This document shows, piece after piece, positions 23,766 to 35,420 of a stretch of 64,000 nt of DNA; position 1 is the stretch's first letter; every line of letters begins with the position of its first letter. Under the pieces are notes generated by a model. That model did no database searches. It was not told the DNA's origin and worked only from the letters and a program-made list of their open reading frames with translations. Location: NCBI GenBank assembly GCA_026261815.1, contig JAMPIT010000174.1:10106001-10170000 (forward strand), given 5' to 3'. The DNA comes from Monarcha castaneiventris obscurior (taxonomy: Eukaryota; Chordata; Aves; Passeriformes; Monarchidae). Position numbers and translations under genes: made by a program.

Positions 23766-26700
23766 TCACCCCACCCCTTTATCCAAACCATTCTGTTCTG
23801 TGCTTACCCAGCAGACCAGGGACTAACATACCTATTTCTGTGCCAATTGTGTAATTTACTGATAAAAGTGAGAGTTTTTGCAGTTTTTGTGTATATGTAA
23901 TTTTTGCTTTATTAATTGCTCACTTTCATGTTGTATAATTTTTATTGATAATTAATTATAATAATTAATTGTTAATAAAACTTTATTCCATCACTGCTGT
24001 TACAATCTTGAAATGTATTTTTTGATGAGTTGCAACTGTCTGCAGATGCCTACATGTACAAGCATACATTTGGACAAGACACCTTCAATCATTTTTAAAA
24101 GCAATAAATAATGATAGACACTTCAAGAGTTCAGTTTTCTCTCACACTTGAAGTATGCACTACAGTGGCCTCATCTTTTGCTGCCAAAAACCTTCAGTGA
24201 GAATGCTAAAATCTTTGTGTCTGACTTATATTATCACAAAAGTTCTTCTGAGCATGTTTCTCATCAGAAGAAAATCCTTTGCCTCAGAACCTTCCTGGTT
24301 TTTTCACTGGTCTAAAATCAGTAGTTCTTCAGGGAGAATATCAATAGTGTCCTGCTCCCATGCAAGTAGCTGGTGCAGAAGCTACGGATGAACTGATTTT
24401 CTCTAAGTGGTTGGACAACTGACAGTGTCAGCAATGTCCAGGAGGACTCCAAGAGACAAAGGTCAGCTTCTTGTTTTAGGAAAACACTGTGTAAAAATCT
24501 TGAAGTTAGGAGCTTTTCCAGACTTCAGTGCATGAGCATGTCTGGTAGTTGCCTGCAGAGGTTATTGGAGGCTGCCTGCTGTGGTTGGTGGCAGCCACGC
24601 CGGAAACATCCTGATAAACTCCAAGACCTGCTGGGCAAAATGTCCACATGAACTTCATGAGTACTCAAAAAAAAATTAGGAAAATTGACAGAAGGTTGTA
24701 CAATAGCCAAAGCCAGTGATAATTTCCAACACACTGTAATAGAAATGAAAAGATGTAATAATTTTATTGAAGAAATCACATATTTTGTAAAACAGTCCAG
24801 TGGTTGGTCTATGAACACAAATTGAAATGGTGATCAAGGGCAATGGGAGATGGGGAATTTCCCTGTGTTGACAACCACATTCATCTTTGCGTTGACAAGA
24901 GATCCTTTGTGTGTAGGGTGGTTGGGTTTTTTCTCTATTCTTCATGCAAGATAACACATTTAATTTCCCTTTACTAGATTAATTGTATAGTTTAACCATT
25001 CATCTAGACGTCACTTTTACAAGGATAGTTTTATGTCAGATGTTATATCTAAGTGGTAACTAGGAATGAAGCCCATCTCTGGAATAAATTCTGCCTGCTT
25101 CATTATCTTGAATGCTAAATGATAAAACATTTGCTCAGAACTCACACCTCTCAGAATGAAAAAGAAAAAAATAAAACCAAACCCCCAGCCAAGAACTCAG
25201 ACCAGTGGAAATAATACAGAACTGTTTTCTCTAGCAGAAAAATAAATATAAATGAATTTCACAGGCAAACAAAATTGGTTGCTATGTGTCTGACTACACT
25301 GAATTATGATCCACAATAGAAAAGCCTCTGTTTTACTACAGGCCGAGTTGCTTTCAGTCTGTGTGGGTGCACATGGAAATCATATGGATAAAAAAGAGAC
25401 AAAGCTCTTGGAGGACAATGTTGAAAGCCTCATTTCTCCATATATACTAAGGGCAAAAAAGAAAGTGGATATACATGCCTGTCTTAGAGTTACAGATCTG
25501 TCATAACAGGCATACCTGGAAGGAATTGTAACTGATAATATCTAGGTGAACATCGTCAAGGAGAGTTCTTCCCAGAAATAACATTACATGGCTGAAATTC
25601 AAAAGGAGTTTCATAATACAAGAGGAGGTGCTCAGTTTCATCATATTCTTAGAGAAGCCTCGTAGAGCCAAGTGCAGAAGCTCATAATAGAGGCAAAAGT
25701 CTTCTTTCTCCTTGTTACACATTTTCTGATTGAAAATGAGGGCACATTCTGGACAAAAAATATTGCATACATTCACATTACCATGTTATAAAAAAACACC
25801 AGGTGAATGCAATGGACAACTGACCTCTGCTGTGATCTAATTTTTGCAAAAAATACACAGAATTTTTAAAAAGTATTTATCTAATATAATACATGCAACC
25901 TGAAAGTATGACCATAATTTTTTTTTATTTGTAATAGTTGTGACTGCTTAGATGTGTTTTTCCATTATTAATTGATAAAGAATTTGAAAAGGGGGTTATG
26001 ATGTTTAAGTAACAAACGAAAGAAAAGTTGCATCAGGCATTACAAAAAAATGAGCTTATGCAAATAATGCTAACAGTAAAAAGAAAAAAATCATATTTTT
26101 TTTAATTTTGGAAAATAAACTAATGAGGAAATGAAGTGTGAAAATGTTCATAATAGCCTAAAAATACCAAACATGCATTTTCAAGAGATTAGAAATCAAA
26201 TGCTCAGGTCAGAAGAAAAAAAGTCGTAATTTAAGACACAGAAGGTTTCTATTAGATCTTGTGAAAACTTTCTAACTGTAGTGGTAGTTTAACACTGTAA
26301 GGTGTTATATATGAAGGCTATGGAAATCATAACCATAATAGTCCCCTATCAGACACTGTTGTGGCAAACTAAATCCAGCATATTTAATGCAGAGAGACAG
26401 AATACAACTTCTGAAGCTTTTGAAGCTTCAAAAGGACTTCAAGGTTCTGAAGTCCTTTGTACTATTACATTTAATGTCTCTTCTCATTCCCATGAATCCT
26501 AGTGTACTTTTACAGAATTTAGCTTGCTTAGTGACTTCTTCTTCCTCAAACAGTCTTTTTGGCTATCTACAAAGATTCTCATGATTGTTTCTCTTTCCTT
26601 CCTGAATGATACACTGAAATATTGTACCGTATGACTTAATGTACGTCAGATTAGAACATATCTCTTTACTTACTTTTAAGAAAGTTACAAAGATTTGAGA

Positions 26701-26800
26701 AACTTTTTTAGGCTTAGGATTTTTTTTCTAGAGCCTCCAAGTATGTGGTCATTCATTGCTTTTGACAGGATTCCAAGACTCAAAGGGGAGTCCAGAGTGA
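23766..26800. other. Intergenic, nothing recognised apart from hairpins
   Basis: AT-rich non-coding DNA. It contains an AT palindrome at 23950-23970 and two overlapping inverted repeats at 26417-26458. No gene seen. Confidence 0.65.
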
Positions 26801-26809
26801 TAAAAACAG

Positions 26810-26953
26810 TATAAAAAAACCCAACAACAACAGCAAAACCCAACAACAACAAAACAACAAAACCCAACAACAACAAAACAACACAACAAGAACAACAATA
26901 ACATGAAAACAAACAAAAAATCCCCCAAAAACCCCAAAAACCACCAAAAAAAG
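26810..26953 (+). repeat. CAACAA / CAAAA low-complexity tract
   Basis: About 140 bases of AACAAC, AAACCC and AAAAACCCC units, almost free of G and T on the plus strand. It produces spurious Val/Leu/Phe-rich ORFs on the minus strand. Confidence 0.9.
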
Positions 26954-29900
26954 TGTGCATGAAATTACTGAGGCGTTCCTAGCTACCTCAGAATGCACTT
27001 GCTGATTTTGTCCAGATTCAAAATGGCCATTCAGAATGACTCTGACCATCTGGATTAGCCATCCTAGTGTATAGTGGGGCTGACCTGGACCTGTGAGGTG
27101 AGCCAGGGTGCTCAAGCTGGGCAGCAAGGCTCCTGGTGCCATCAGTGGTAGGAGCCTGTCACCTCCAGGGGAGTTCCTGAACTCTCCAAAGAGGTGTTAA
27201 GTGTGAAATTTAGCTAAGACTTTTCTATCAACAACAGAAAATGCTAAGGAGATCATAAAGTAAGATGGCTCTGTAGGGTAGTAGTTCAGTTCTCTGTAGT
27301 GAGTAGGCACTCAAGAATGTACATATTTTTTCTTTATATCTAGCACTTGCCAACTGGTAAAACCGGAACAAGGATGCTCTCCCTTCTTTTTGGAGTGTTA
27401 AACTGATTTTTTTAAGTGTGATTGAGGATGAGACTTAGGTGGAATTATCCGTAGCTGCTCTGGTCAAGATTATTTGAAGGACCTTATGGCATAAAATATC
27501 ACTCTGAACCTGACCGCATTCAAGGCTACATCATGCTGGACAGTGAATATTAGGATTCCCTTAATTAATTCCAAGATTATTAATTGTTCTTCAGGTTTCT
27601 CATTGGCACCAAAGTAGGTGATCTGAAACTTATCCTCTGTGTTTTTCACAATAGAAGCATATAAATTTGTGTGAGCCTTACTGCCTTAGGAGATATGAAT
27701 GGATCTTTACTTCAGAAAATCCTAGGATGTTTTGTTTCTCTAAGGATGTGTTCAAGATTTGAAAACGCTATTAAGGTAAGGAAATTGTTTAACTACTTTA
27801 AGCTACCTTAACTACTACCTGTTTCCTTCTTTTGTTGAGCATTTAATAAAAGCTAGAACATTTCTTACGTGGTGATAGAAAACACAGGTCTTGGGCTGAA
27901 ACCTCCTCATATTTAGGGAGATGTGTTCATTTTATTGTTCCTGATCTTCCTTCCCCTCCATCTCTTATTGTTTCACTAATTGATAATTACAAAGAGCCTG
28001 CAGAGAGAGTTTTGCAATAGTGGAGCTGTTCAAACAAGATTTCAGGGAAATCTTAGGTCTTGTGTTATCCAGTCAGAAATTATATTCATAGTTCAGCACT
28101 AGATTTTCCAGTTATGGACTGGCTTATGCTGCATTTCTGCTCAGCTCTACACAGAGAAAGGCCTGATACCTACTTGGTGCATTTAAGTGCCATGGTAACA
28201 CCAAGCATGGTTAGTGATGTGTGTCAGGGTCCCTAATAACTCATGGAACGTAGGACCTGGTTCCTTACACTGATGGCAACCAACTGATCAGCGAGAAATT
28301 CGTAAGCATAAATGCATGCCTTGCTTCCAAAAAAAGCTTCTAGTAATTCCACTGGCAGTGCTTATAAAGTACATTGCTGTACATCTTTTCCACACAGCCT
28401 CGCATGCTGCTCCCATGAACCAGAACCTTTTGCTGATTTGTTTCTTCACAAGCGCTTAGATGCAGTAGAAATGCACTTACCACTTTGCTCTAATTTTCTA
28501 TGCATTGCTTCCTTTTCTATGTATTTTCCTCAGCTTCTGTCCCTTAATTTCACGGCATTACACCAGGGGTGGAGGGATCCAAGGATAAAGCAGGGCTGGA
28601 CAAAGGGCTTCCTGAAGCCCTGTACTGATACTGGATCTGAAATGGGGGACCTGGTGCTTATGAGCATCCAGATAACATGAAGCTGAAGAGCAGTGTAAAA
28701 AGGAAATAAGATAGAGAATGAGCCAGACCACTCTCTGCAGGCTGTGGGTCCCCCAGCAGCCCCACTTATGTGGGTTTCTCTTAAGAAGAAGGAGCACAAG
28801 GAAAGATAAGAGTTTTAGATTACAGTACCCGTGAATGGATGACAGACAGTCCTGACCACCTCCTGTTTTTTTCAGTTACTCAAACCACAGCAGTCCCATC
28901 CCACTTCTGCTGCACCATTACTGATAGGCATTCAAATGATTTGAACATTCAAGTAACCAGCAAAAATATGTCATTAACACAGAATTGAGCTCAGTCTGAT
29001 CCTGTGGTTTTGATGTTTATCTGTGTCCAGATAGAGAAAATTCTAAAAATGTAAGTCAAATTACATGAGGTAATTCTAGACTAGCAGTCTAGAATCCCCT
29101 ATCTTCAATCATAGAAGAATTACTCCTCTGCCAGGTTATGCTGTTGAGGAATTCAAGGAGTTAATTAGAGTAAATTCATAATAGGTATTGAAAAGCAGAA
29201 TACCGGGAAATGTGTTAACTTCTTTTTTTGTACACCACTTCATGGGAACTGAGAGTAACAATCAAGCCCAGTATTTTGGTGTGGTTTGTTAGGCAGTCAA
29301 AATAGGAGAAGCCAGCTCTGCAGCATGTATTCCACTGGAGAGCTCCAGTACAGCAGCAGCAGCAGCAGAATTTGGGATTCCATCATCATCCTGGTTATGG
29401 GTTCTCCACATCCTCCCTAGTGGTTTGTTCAGGTGTACTCAGTGTGGGGCCCTCCCCATTAGGGGCAATGATGAAGACAATTATACATGACTAAATTCTT
29501 GGCAGGATACACCATGCAGGTCCTCCTAAGGACTTCCAGGGTTTATGTTTGAATAATATGAAGTGAATGTATGACCACACCTCAAGCCACAGTCCACCAC
29601 CACACCCCTCATCCTCAAATTCGTAAAGTCTCTCACTCTCTTTCTCTCCTACAAACCCTTTTTATTTCTCCATTATGCCTCTTGGGGTTTTTTCCTTAGA
29701 GGTGAGATTTGAAGCAAAACGAAAAAAGGTGTTTGTTAGTATCTTTTAAAGCTGAAATCAGAATTTTACTGGACTTTATAACATATATAACTGAAGCCCC
29801 AAAACCATATACTGTTAAAGTAAAATCACACAGTTCATAAAAAGATAAGAAGAGATGGGAAAGCAAACTCTGTATGCACACTGGGAAGGGGCTAGTGAAA

Positions 29901-32900
29901 TCCCCAAGCAAAGTTTTTTCACTTGTTTGGAAAAGTACTGAAGCAGACACACAAAAACATGCCTATAATAAATATATTTACAAACAAAGTTTCCTGTTAG
30001 AATGAGTTTTAGAAGTATTCTCCCAAAGAAGAGAAGAGCTATGTTCTCTAACGGAAACCTGAAATTAAACAAAAAGTCTGAAGCTACCCTTAGACAGGCT
30101 AATGCAATCCTCTAGAGGAGATTTCAGAGAAAATAAGATTATACTGTCCTCAACTCATGCTGCGCTGTATTTTCCCTTTTATATGTTCTATAAAGCATTT
30201 AATAGGAAAAGTTCTGACATTAAACCTTGAATCACAGGATTAATCTTTATTTGTTCTGGAGTCACATTTTTCCTTCAGGCTTTCTCACAATGTCTTCCTA
30301 GACTCTAGCCTTACCTGGCACAGCAATTCCCCACTTAAATACACACAACAAAAACAGGGCAAGCCTTGGTACAAATACTGAATTCTGCTACTCCAAGATA
30401 TAGACCTGGGAGGTGGGTAGAGGTTGGCTGGGACTGAGCAACTCCCCCTACAAGGAGGGAAGAGGAAGGTGGTGGGAAAATGTTTTGAGCTGGACTTGCT
30501 GCTTCTGCTCCCTCCCAGGAGACAGGGAAATAAGGGAAGGTGTCTGATGTCTGGTCCTGGGAGGAGCTCCTCTTCCCCCTCTCCCCAGCACTGTCCACCA
30601 CCAGCCCACTCACCACAGAAAGACAAAACACCTTTGTAAGGCTCCAGTATCACAAACTATGGCAGGGGAAAAGTACAGATATTTGGGGGATTTTTTTTCT
30701 GTCTGCTTTTCTAAGCAGCTGCCTACATCTCCCACGGCCAAATCAGTCATCAATAGGAGTGAGTTAATATCCTGTACACCTCAAGTGTGATTTCTAAATC
30801 CTCCTGTTAGAGGGAAGAACAAGGCAGTCTGGTTTCTGAGACCAACATTGACAGAAACGGCTGTGGGCAGCCTCTCAAGCTATCACTGATTTATCTCAAG
30901 TACAGTATATTTCTGGCAAGACAAATCTCCGTTCGAGCTGATAGCCTTCTTTATGTCAAGGTTTACTGGTATTAGTCCAATCTGTTGAGAGTTTCCTTTT
31001 GGGAAACTCATCACGTATTTCTATAAAAACTGCAAGCCATTGTACTCCATTTGGAACATTTTGTACTGTGGAGGTCCTGCCTAGAACTTGTTCCTGCTAC
31101 ACCTCTTTTCAGCGACTGGCTCCCAAAATGTCAAGACACCTTCTTCTTTCTTGGCTGTGCAAATTATCTTTTTATATTTTTTTTTCCCCATTTTCTCCAT
31201 TCATCTTTTTTTTTAATTCCCTTTTTACTTTTTTTATCTTATTGATCTTTCAGATCCAATACCTGAGTTTGAGATTTGTTTATGTTACAAGAAAGGGGTG
31301 TAAGGATTAATAGAGATAAGATAAAAAATTTATTGGTGTTTGCCTTTGAGCAAAGACACATGCCTCTGACTGCAGCAATTCATACCCAGGAATGGTCAGA
31401 AGGCCCCTGTTTTATTCCAGTACAGTGACCTTCCTTTGAGTTATTTGGGGACCCTTGCAGTGGTTCTGAAAGGTGCTCATCTTTCCCCTTCCCTGTAGGA
31501 ATAGACAAATTTAAGTCCTGTGTTGATGGTTCATTGCTGTCACTAAAATAACACACTGCTGCATATTTTTCAAAGTCAGAATGCACTTCTACCCCATTCT
31601 TTTAAAACTTATGTGGATTTCAGTAAGTCTGAGTAAGTCTAATGTTGTCATGGCCACTGTCACGGACATGGCTGGGGTCCATAGTCATTCATTCATGGCT
31701 GGCATCCATCCAGGTTTTCAGGAAGGCTTAAAATCTTTATAAATATTGAATACATGTTACATACTGACCTTGATTCTTGGAGGCTGTAAACAAAGTAAAG
31801 GATTTCCACTTCCCACAGATGATTATTTCTTGCCTTGGTGGTGATTCTCTTCATCAGTGAATGCTGCTTCTAAAATTTTTTTGCCCATTGTGCAGAACTG
31901 TTGGAGATTGGTCTCTAAAGAGGAATGTATTGGGGTAATTTCCTTTAATGGACTAAACAACATCTCTGGCTGTTCCTCCTCATCAGTGTTTTCTAGTTGA
32001 CATAGTGAAATTTTTTATATTTTTATTTTCCTGAGATGCTTTATGAAAGTCATAATTTCAAATGCTACTTGTCTTAATTTTTCATACTAATGCTTCACCT
32101 GAGCAGTGGCTATATCTTCACTAGCAATACAATTTCATGGTTAGGTCTCTAAGTATTTTTGAGAGAGGCTACATGGCTTTTACTTAGAGAAACACAGTTG
32201 TCCTGAAGTTTTTGTTTTGAGGAACTGCTGCATTTTGTTACTATAAACACCATAAAAATGACAAAAAATATGAACTATGTTTAAATTATATATGTATAGG
32301 ATTTTTACTACACTTTAATGTTCTACTTGTATACAACCTGGATATAAACTAATACAGGCTAATGCTTAGTGTCAGCTCACTTCTGATTTTTTTGTCTAGA
32401 TTTGTACCATGAAAATCATTGAAGTAATTAGAAGTTCCTGGAAAACATAAATACTTTCTGTGAGAATTTCATTTCTTATCAATCTGCTTTTTGAATGAAA
32501 AATGTATATTTGTGCTTGTCTTCAAAATAATTCTGTAACTTCGATGATATTGTAATTATAGACAGGCAGGCTTGTTATAATGTCCTCTTTCGATTAAATT
32601 GTTTAGGAACATTTTAATTTTCATTTTTCAGGTAACAATTCCTGAATTTAGTCTTTTAATTCATACTGGACTGTAGTTTTGAAATCTTTTTTAGGAGTAA
32701 CAGATATTGGAGAGTGTAAGGTTATACTTTTTTACCCCTTTAAGTTACCAAGTTAAATCAAATGAATTTTCATTACTATGCCTTGTGAATTTTTCTTCTG
32801 CTGCATTATATCAGAAATGTAGATGTTATGACTTGGTGAAAAATGAAATAACCCCCCAAAAACCCACTTCAAAACACCAAACCCCCAAACCCAACTCCAG

Positions 32901-33365
32901 TTGTGAAGGGACTTTCCAGGTTTGGTTTGCTGTTACCCATGTGGGATGTTGATCTTCCAGTTTACAGAATGCTGCTTAGTGGAGCTGCTTCTCTCTGTAA
33001 ATGTGGCAAGATGCTTGTAACTGTGCTTCCCCTCACTCCCTCTGACTTGCAGCCACTCAGCGTTTTGCTGTCCAGAGTCCTCTGTCCAGCACAACCAGCA
33101 GCTTCTCGGTTCTGACTGATTTTTTGTCATTTGCACAACATTCCCTGTTAAAGACCCAAGTCAAATGGATCAAAAAGACATGGAAAGATTTGCTTTTCTC
33201 TTTAGAAGGGTGGAATATGGAACTTTTCCAGGGGAAGACAAAGCCTGAGGAAGGGGATATATTATTGTTAGGGGTTTTTAGGTGCTTTCTCAAGACTGAG
33301 ACAGAGGCTGCTGTGGTTCTTATGCTTTGCTGTTTCATTTGTAACTTTTGCAACCAGTCCTACAC

Positions 33366-33366
<1 letters not shown>
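26954..33366. other. Intergenic, nothing recognised apart from small repeats
   Basis: No credible exon. Contains a CAG6 run (29351-29368), a perfect hairpin (29073-29095), a pyrimidine-rich stretch near 31170-31250 and an A/C-rich stretch near 32850-32900. Confidence 0.65.
29351..29368 (+). repeat. (CAG)6 trinucleotide run
   Basis: Six perfect CAG units. Not in a credible reading frame. Confidence 0.9.

Positions 33367-33409
<43 letters not shown>
33367..33409 (+). repeat. Uninterrupted A43 run
   Basis: Forty-three consecutive A residues, the longest homopolymer in the window. No polyadenylation signal or recognisable retroposed gene lies just upstream, and I found no flanking target-site duplication. 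Confidence 0.95.
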
Positions 33410-33413
<4 letters not shown>

Positions 33414-34914
33414 AAAGAAGTATTTCTGTGACCTGTAATGAAAACAAAAAATTCAAGTCAGGAAAGCTAAGTCTGAAAAGATACAGAAGGAGAAAATAGC
33501 AGTGCCTTTCTATAATAGAAAAAATGAGAGCCTCATCCAGACCTTGGAACTACTGCTACATTGTATTATTCTAGTCACTCCAGGGAATTTATTCCAGATC
33601 TGCTCTGTATCAGTGTGGAATATCCGTCTGTGGCCTTAACTGCTAAGGAACAAGAATATTTGTTTTCTCCCTCATTCTCTGTAACTATATGCAACAGTGA
33701 ATTTGAGAAATGTATTACACTATAGGTAGATATAAGAGGGTTTAAGTTCTTTGTGGTTAATTCTTGCTATCACATGGTCTCACGGATAGTGCTTCAGAGG
33801 AGCAGTTATCCTGGTATCCCCTCATTTCCCACAGTTACGGCTCAGCAAACCCAGGCACATTATTAGAGCACAGGTCCTTCCCCTGATTGCTCAGTGATTA
33901 GAGGCCACTTCCTGCTTACTTAACTCAAAAATGTGATTATTCTTCAAGATGCAGGAAGGCTCAAATTTAGACACAGTTGGAAACTGCACAATTTTTTTCC
34001 CCTCAGTTAAACAACAAGGACAAACTGTTTATACAAATATTGACATGCTGTTCTCAGCAGCACTACAAAAAATGCAGCTGGTTACTGGCAGTTCTGTGCC
34101 ACTCCCAGAGGCACAGCTAGAGACTTACTAAAACATGTTTCTACCAGCACTTCACAGACAACCAGCTGCCTTAAAGGCCACAGAAGCCACCTATCATGTT
34201 TTCTTTGAAATAATAACCACAGTTCCATTTTGTTGAAAATTTCAGTCAGTGTTCCTTTAAAAAAAATACTTATTTTAGAATGAAGGCTACTTGTGCAATT
34301 GCTGGATTACACATTTCAAAGTATCTGACTCAGCAGTAAACTGTTGCATTCCCCACAGTTCCCTGCAAACAGTGCTTACTGCAGTGACCCACCACAGCCA
34401 TTGAAAAATTAATGGACATATCTCTGGGTCTGTGAACAGTCTTTGCTAATGGCAGAGGGAAATTTGACGTGCTTGGGGAATTGAAGAATTGAGTTCTTTA
34501 GCCTCACACATTTGATATTAAATAATTCACTTAAACTTTAATTTAGAATATTTCAGCGTATGTAGCAGAACATAATCAGCTCTGTCCTCCTAATGCAAAG
34601 GGATCTTTCTGGCCATGTTCCACTATGGCAAACGAGATATCTAAAATCAAACCTTTGAGTACTCTAATTGTGTCACTTTGCAAAGAAAACAGTACACTGG
34701 ATTAATAATTTAAAGGAGATGTTATAGCAGCTGATAATTTTCTGCTGCAGCAAAACACTGGGAAAATGCTGATGCTAAAAAATGGAAAGTTCTCCAGTAG
34801 GTGAACAGCTCCAGGCTGCTCATCTTGGCGTCCTGCTCTCAGCCTGACTTTTTCTGGCAGCACTTCCTGCTCATTTCTGCCATAGTAAATTTTTCAGATG
34901 TTTACTATATAGAT
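33410..34914. other. Intergenic, nothing recognised
   Basis: Plain non-coding sequence; no exon, RNA gene or known repeat seen. Confidence 0.65.
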
Positions 34915-35212
34915 ATTTGAATTCTATACATAAATTTGAATTCTATATATATATTTAATCATTCACTTCAATAATGAAAAATGTATTGTAAGTGTATATA
35001 AAGACATGGTTTTGACCAAAAATATTGCACACATAGTATTCTGTCAAATAAATCTCAGAATTCTATACCACATGTAGTTATTGACAAACAATAATAAACC
35101 AATTATCTTTCTTTTTGGTTCTTGATGAACATAAAATAGAATTCACACCCCTTACATGGCAAATACACACATAATGAGATTCTCATAAAATATTCAATAA
35201 TAGAATGCAAAT
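34915..35212 (+). repeat. Unassigned dispersed repeat, copy B
   Basis: Second long copy of the repeat at 23411-23700, same orientation, 11.5 kb away. It begins with an internal tandem TTTGAATTCTATA unit (34917-34955), lacks the left 45-bp block of copy A, and ends at AATAGAATGCAAATATC, where copy A runs into the CT tract. Confidence 0.75.
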
Positions 35213-35298
35213 ATCTTTTTTCCACATAAATGGTCTCATGAGAATTGACATTTAATTAAAATTCAATTTTTATTATATTGCTTATATTTTAATATTAA

Positions 35299-35420
35299 TT
35301 TTTATTTTATTTCATGTAATAGAAATATATTTTACATTTATATATAGCTGTCATATGTTTATTTTTATTTTATATAATAAAAATCTATTTTATATTTATA
35401 TATGGCTTTATATTTTTCCA
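35299..35420 (+). repeat. Diverged AT-rich tandem duplication
   Basis: TTTTTATTTTAT ... ATATATTTTACATTTATATATAGCT (from 35299) recurs as TTTTTATTTTAT ... CTATTTTATATTTATATATGGCT (from 35362), a period of about 63 with scattered mismatches. Confidence 0.6.

Noticed and set aside
26685..27142. Val/Leu/Phe/Cys-rich minus-strand ORFs suggesting a membrane protein
   Set aside because: They translate the CAACAA/CAAAA low-complexity tract.
33124..33456. ORFs ending in Lys or Phe runs
   Set aside because: They run through the A43 homopolymer.
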